Below, piece by piece: positions 37,885-64,000 of a DNA stretch of 64,000 nt (position 1 is its first letter; every line of letters starts with the position of its first letter). Below the pieces are notes generated by a model, which made no database searches, was not told the origin of the DNA, and worked only from the letters and a program-made list of their open reading frames with translations. Origin of the DNA: Latrodectus hesperus. Taxonomy: Eukaryota > Arthropoda > Arachnida > Araneae > Theridiidae. The position numbers and the translations under genes were made by a program. Location: positions 20,596,997 through 20,660,996 of the forward strand of contig CM075857.1 in assembly GCA_037975125.1 (NCBI GenBank), in the 5' to 3' direction.

Positions 37885-38200
37885 GTCCTACAACCCCAAG
37901 TGACCAAAGACTACAGTGCATATACCTATTTTAGTAACCGAAGATTCTAGAGTGTGAAGCATATGTCCCTGTTAGATGGCCAGTCAACTCAAAATCTACA
38001 GTGTTTAACTCCCAAATATTGCTCGGCACTCAGTTTTATCGGCCCAATGAAAGAATGAAAGGTTGAGTCAACCTTGTACAGCCCGAAGACTGAACGGAGG
38101 ACTTGGTCCTCAGTTCAGGTTGCCTCTGGGCTTTAATATTGATTCCGGACCAATATAAATATTCATATCTGAGAAGCGGATCAAGCCTGTGAATTATTTA
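37885..38200 (-). mobile_element. SINE family 4, copy b
   Basis: Minus strand: TTGGGAGTTAAACACTGTAG, TGGCCATCTAACAGGGACAT, GCTTCACACTCTAGAATC and AGTCTTTGGTCACTTGGGG align in order with copy a at 30.9 kb. Strongly diverged; head uncertain. Confidence 0.55.
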
Positions 38201-39007
38201 AAAGAAAATCAGAACACTAAATATTTAGGCTGCTTCTTGGCTTAATTATTCGAATAGTTTCCTTAAATTTTATTTAGAGTGTAGTATAATAAATCTTATA
38301 ACAAAAAAAAGAGACTTGTTCGTGTGATTGTAATAAAAAGTGATTTTATAAATATTTTGAATATCACATCAGACTGCTGCTCAAAATTTATTTATCTTAA
38401 TAAGATTTTCAATTACAAAATGAAAAGCTTTATTATTTTATGTTATACTATTGTCATAACTCATTAATTAACACAGTTATGTCATGTACACTGGTCTTGG
38501 TCCAAGGAATACGATAATTATGGAAGAATCCGATAATGGTGGCTTGCGTTTGGTTCCGATAGAGATAAAGTCGATCATAACAGATATTCTTAAATTTAGT
38601 TACTAGTATTCCAGTAGTAAGCAGAGTAACTTCTTCTTCTTCGTTGATACTACAGCCTCTTGCCAGCCAAGACCATGCAACAGGCCCCGTAATTTCGACG
38701 GAAATAGTTAGTGGGATGTGCAAAAAGATGCTCGAAAAATTAGTAAAGAAAAAATTATAGAAAGGAAAACAAAATAATTATAACAAAGAATTTATCTTTA
38801 AGTCAAATAAATATTTCTAATAATTAGTAATAATGATTAAATATCACAAAGCTACCTTAAAAATATAAATTTTTTCAAATAAAAGAAATGGCGCTATAAG
38901 TGGAGCCAGCAAACAGCAGTAGTCAAGGGTTATTATATGAAAGAAAAAAGAATTTGCAGGCATTGCTATAGAGATCCACTGCTATATCGTGTTGAATCAA
39001 CATTATG

Positions 39008-39083
39008 GACGACGTAAAATAAGAATTATGAGGACGGACTTAAAATAAGAGTTATGAAGACGGAATTAAAATAAGAGTTATTA
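39008..39083. repeat. Three 25-26 bp tandem repeats
   Basis: Unit GACGGACTTAAAATAAGAGT plus TATGAA, starting at 39008, 39033 and 39059, with a few differences. Confidence 0.85.
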
Positions 39084-39778
39084 GAAAATGAAATCTATCT
39101 CCCTATCGGCGATATCATATCGCAGCTATTCTTCTTCTCTAAAGACTTCGCTCAACCAATTACCATCATAAAACATGAAATGCGATGAACATAAACATCG
39201 AGGAAACATAATATGTCTGTATCGAATCGATTATGATAGATCAACAAAAGAATTTTCTTTTCAAACTCATTTTCCATTTTATGCGTAGTTCAGTTATTTT
39301 AGAGTATGAATAGAATAGTTAAAAATATTAAACAAATTAAAAAACAGCTAATTTTTTTTATAGAAATTTAATAATGAAGGAATATTTCACGTGTTTCACA
39401 TTTTGAATAAGAATTTTTCCCTAAATTTTAATTAACATAAAAATATTTAGATTTTTACGTGAGTGTTAAATTAATATTTTGATATTTGTGTGTGCAATAG
39501 AAAATGTAAACATCGGACTTTGAATTCCAGTTATGTGTAAAAATATTTAAAAGAAACTGCAATAGAAAGTGATAAAATATTCAAAAATTGCTTGATAAAC
39601 AAACAATTATTAACAGAGAAAAGAATTTGTCTTTCAATTACTAATAAGCAAAACGGAAAATTAATACTCAGTAAATAATAAAACTAATCGCTTTATTTAT
39701 AAAGTGAATAAATTTATAAGAACAAGAACATTAAAAACTAATTTAAAATATTAAAATAGTTACTCTAGAGGGTTCGTA

Positions 39779-39915
39779 AAAAAAGCTCCAGTCTCTTCAG
39801 TGAAAAGTAGCAAGTCCTATATCCGGTACAGCCGAAGTCGTGTAAGATTATATCGTGATGTCAATGTCCTCTAAATGAAATAGTACCTTTAGAGACAGTA
39901 GGTCAAATCTAGTGG
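39779..39915 (+). mobile_element. SINE family 2, copy d (body fragment)
   Basis: TCAATGTCCTCTAAATGAAA, TACCTTTAGAGACAGTAGGT and GGTCTTCTATTTGATTAC follow the order of copy a's body. Short and diverged. Confidence 0.5.
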
Positions 39916-40692
39916 TCTTCTATTTGATTACTTTTCACTTAATTATGATCATTTTTTCAAACGTTTACAGTACTTTTTTCTTGCTAGAGATTTTATGGTT
40001 TTCGATAATTTATGTCATGGAAATGCGTTGCTTCGAATAATTATTCTCAAGGTTCTGAAGCAATAACTGTGTGAATGAATTATTCTTGAAAGTTATTTTT
40101 AATATGGTATTTTCTTCAAAATGTACACTCACGTAAAAACACTTCTTCATGAATCAGTTTTGAAAAAATTGAAAGTTAAATCATTTTTGCAATTTATTTT
40201 AACATTTATTGAGATACATGATTCTGTACAATAAGCTATATTGAAATATAGGAGTTACCCATAGCACGAATTTTTACACTTACTTTATATTGAAATACAA
40301 GAGCTATTTATTGAAAAAGGATAAAATATTGATGAAACCTCACGAATAATAATTATTAATCTTCTGCTTGATTGATCTCAAATTGAAATAAAATATAGTA
40401 ATCAGTATTATGTTCATAGTGAGACAATGGGTAGTACTAATTATTAGTTGCTAGATATAAATTTCCATTGTGTTATAAAATAAGAAGTTATTAAAGAAAA
40501 ATTTAAGCTACGTGTTATGTATTTTTAAGTACACAGTACATAGGCACAAATAAAACGTAAAATACGAAAAATGTTTTTAAGTAAAATAAAATTAAAATAA
40601 GATGCCAAGGACTTATAATTTAAGCATGTAATCAAGAGCATGCAATTAAAATTTTCATCTCTTGTTTTTTTATTATTTTATTTTATTTAATT

Positions 40693-40718
40693 ATTTATTA
40701 TTATTATTATTATTATTT
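40693..40718. repeat. (TTA)n microsatellite
   Basis: Eight or more TTA/ATT units. Confidence 0.9.
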
Positions 40719-40921
40719 TGAACTAAGAAGTAGCTTTGCATTAGGAAGCATATAATTTAATCAATTAATCATATTGCATGGATGTATTAATCAATCAATC
40801 AAAATAGGTAATTGTTGCAAATTTCATGTTTGTAATGGCAACATTGGAAAATAAATCATTAAGTGTCTGCTATAAAGTTTATTTACAATTTTACTTACTG
40901 CTTAGTTGCTATGGCTGTTGT

Positions 40922-41085
40922 CGGAGTATAAAGAGCTTGAATGTGTTCACCCGTTTTGATGCATTGTTCTTATTACTCACCTTTCTCATTGACTTCTGCT
41001 GTATTTTATTTATCATTTCGATTTTTTTTATAAAATAATGTTATTATCGTTGTAGAAAAGTTCGTATGTAGATTTATTTGACACA
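40922..41085 (+). promoter_or_regulatory. Possible core promoter or 5'-UTR of the CD36-family gene
   Basis: A TATAAAG motif lies at about 40928-40934, and a long pyrimidine-rich tract followed by TTGTAG ends near 41054, 31 bases before the start codon. Either the TATA motif drives a short leader, or the tract is the acceptor of a leader intron. The two readings conflict and the sequence alone does not decide. Confidence 0.25.
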
Positions 41086-62285
<21,200 letters not shown>

Positions 62286-63389
62286 GTAAGTTAAAAAATT
62301 ATAATAATTTTAGTTTCTGCTTTACTAAGAATAGCTTTTAAAGTTGTTAGATTCTGTATTGCTTAAGAATTATAAAATTGATTATTTCCATAATCTTCTC
62401 TATTTTGAAATTTTAAAATTTAAATTATTTTTGATAATTATGTGGCATTTTTGCCATATTCACAAAGCATGAGAGTCTAATCGGTTATATATATTGGATA
62501 AAAATTAATTTTGATGCTAATTTTTTTATCCTATAGTTTGAATAAATATATATAAATTACCTTCAAAATTATAATTGGATTTAAGTTGACTTTGTATTTC
62601 TTTTTTGTATAATCTTTTATAAAATATTATCTGAAGAAGATTATAGAAAAAAATTTAAAACATTAAAAGAGCCATTTACTTACTGATTACTATTTTTAGA
62701 AAATATTACGTAAAAAAGAGTTTATTTTCTAAATTATTGAAAGAATATTCATTAAAGAGAGTAATTTAACCCAATATCAATTTAAGTAATTATAAATTTT
62801 ATATTTTTTAAAAGAAAAAATGTTTGATATTTTTATTTTGATTTTTATAAACAATGTAACTATATTGTATTCAAGATAAATGCATTATTATTAAATAGCA
62901 TTAATTAAATTTTACATAATTACATAATTTTAGAAAAAATATTTAATTCTGTAAAGTATTTATCAACAAAATTATTTAAAAAATCTATAGAAATGTTTTG
63001 AAAATTAAATAAAAATATAATATTTGCCTTAGTCATAATTGTTTGAGCAAGAATGTCAATATATAAAACTGGGTGAAGTTTTATTTATAAAAGTCATTTT
63101 TTACGTTGAAATGTTATAAACTGTTTGTTTAGAACATGTTTTAGGTCTTGATAACGTTTATTTAAATTTCCTATTAATATCTGCTACAGAAGAACAATAA
63201 AAATTGTCGAAAGGAGTTTAACTTAATAACTAAAACTAATTAAAGAAACATTGATTTTTATATTAAAAGTGAAATTATAGAAGGGTTGTAAAACTATGTT
63301 GGAGGAAAACCTTGGAAGTTTTTCAAGTGGTAGGTCTGTATCAAGTTGGGAAAATCAAGTGATTTAGAAACTGAGATTTTAAAATAAAT

Positions 63390-63640
63390 AAATACTGGTG
63401 TGGGTTACCATGCCCTAATGGTAGTATACTTATTTTTTAGATCATAACACTCTAGATCTGATTTTGCCAATATTGAACAATGGTAGATAACTGCCATGCT
63501 TCTGCTTTAAGCGTGTACATCTTTGGGTTTTTCGCTTATGCTGCAAGTGAATAAGAACTGCTGTCTATAAAGAATCCTCTCAAAACAATGCATTGTGAAT
63601 AACAGACTTTGGCCATTAGGCTGCTCACTACATGATAACA
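63390..63640 (+). mobile_element. Possible decayed tRNA-derived SINE in intron 11
   Basis: TGTGGGTTACCATGCCCTAA, TGGTAGTATAC has A-box character, and CTAGATCTGATTTTGCC sits where a B box would be, about 50 bases on. The body is less AT-rich than its flanks. No second copy or duplication seen. Confidence 0.3.
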
Positions 63641-64000
63641 AAACATTAATTATGAATAACTTGTATATTTGTGATTTAATTAAACAAGTAATCTTATTTT
63701 TTTATAAATCATGACAACCTAATGGTGTACAAGAAACTATTCTCTTGAAATTAAGCAAAATATTTTGATACATAATATTAGAATTAAATAAATATTGGGA
63801 ATAAAATAAATGGAGTTATTATTTTGAAAGCACTATTGTACCACTAAACTTTTCATTTTTTTCATAAAATTTTGTTTCTAACATCACAATCTTTATTAAA
63901 TTATTTTAAATTTTAAGATATATCTTAAAATTTTATCATATTGTAATATTAAATGTAGAACATATTTTTTGTCGTTTTTCACCTATTTAAATAATTTAAA

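Larger units (their letters stand above)
38201..40692. other. AT-rich intergenic stretch upstream of the CD36-family gene
   Basis: Contains the small tandem repeat and SINE fragment listed separately. The minus frame 38454-38723 includes a GCTGGCAAGAGGCTGTAG segment, with nearby GAAGAAGAAG, that may be another retroelement 3' end, but this is too short to assign. Confidence 0.5.

Noticed and set aside
40826..41038. 70-codon plus-strand frame just upstream of the CD36-family start
   Set aside because: Cys/Leu/Phe-rich with no domain. It overlaps the pyrimidine-rich tract before a likely splice acceptor, so it is probably leader or intron.
62286..64000. A twelfth CD36-family exon before the window end
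   Set aside because: No acceptor followed by a frame resembling the pre-helix or C-terminal helix could be found.

Overview
This is a strongly AT-rich eukaryotic window with one recognisable protein-coding gene, spliced on the + strand, and about 41 kb of gene-poor DNA upstream filled with small mobile elements and simple repeats. The gene is a CD36 / class B scavenger receptor. Together with the mobile-element mix (tRNA-derived SINEs with CAA/AAC-type tails, mariner, hAT-like elements, non-LTR retrotransposon tails), it points to an arthropod. The retroelement ends with RNase H and zinc-knuckle regions resemble, from memory, those common in orb-weaver spider genomes, so a spider is my best guess, but this is inference.

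1-41,000: no gene could be supported. I resolve three 5'-truncated non-LTR retrotransposon copies with target-site duplications (759-1075, 5120-5579, 17685-18118), three more retroelement relics (20.9 kb, 25.9-26.3 kb, 31.4 kb), five families of tRNA-derived SINE-like repeats with about thirteen copies, a hAT-type MITE with an exact 8-bp duplication (4562-4816), a solo LTR with a 4-bp duplication (23057-23652), and an internally deleted mariner (33792-34721) that sits inside an older SINE. There is also a TIR-bounded tandem-repeat element at 14.1-14.5 kb, several long hairpins, and (TA)n tracts up to about 240 bp.

41,086-62,285 (continuing past the end): eleven coding exons of the CD36-family gene join in frame with GT/AG borders into 420 residues. 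They give the N-terminal membrane helix and nearly all of the ectodomain, including six cysteines in the family pattern. The C-terminal membrane helix and tail must lie beyond base 64,000. Its introns hold an antisense non-LTR element (intron 1), (TA)n tracts (introns 2 and 5), an unidentified coding-like relic (intron 5) and a decayed hAT-like transposase relic (intron 10).

No new multi-gene system is visible. The most informative observations are the dated nesting of mobile elements, the shared 3' tails of LINEs and SINEs, the short palindromic MITE, and several structured hairpins of unknown role.
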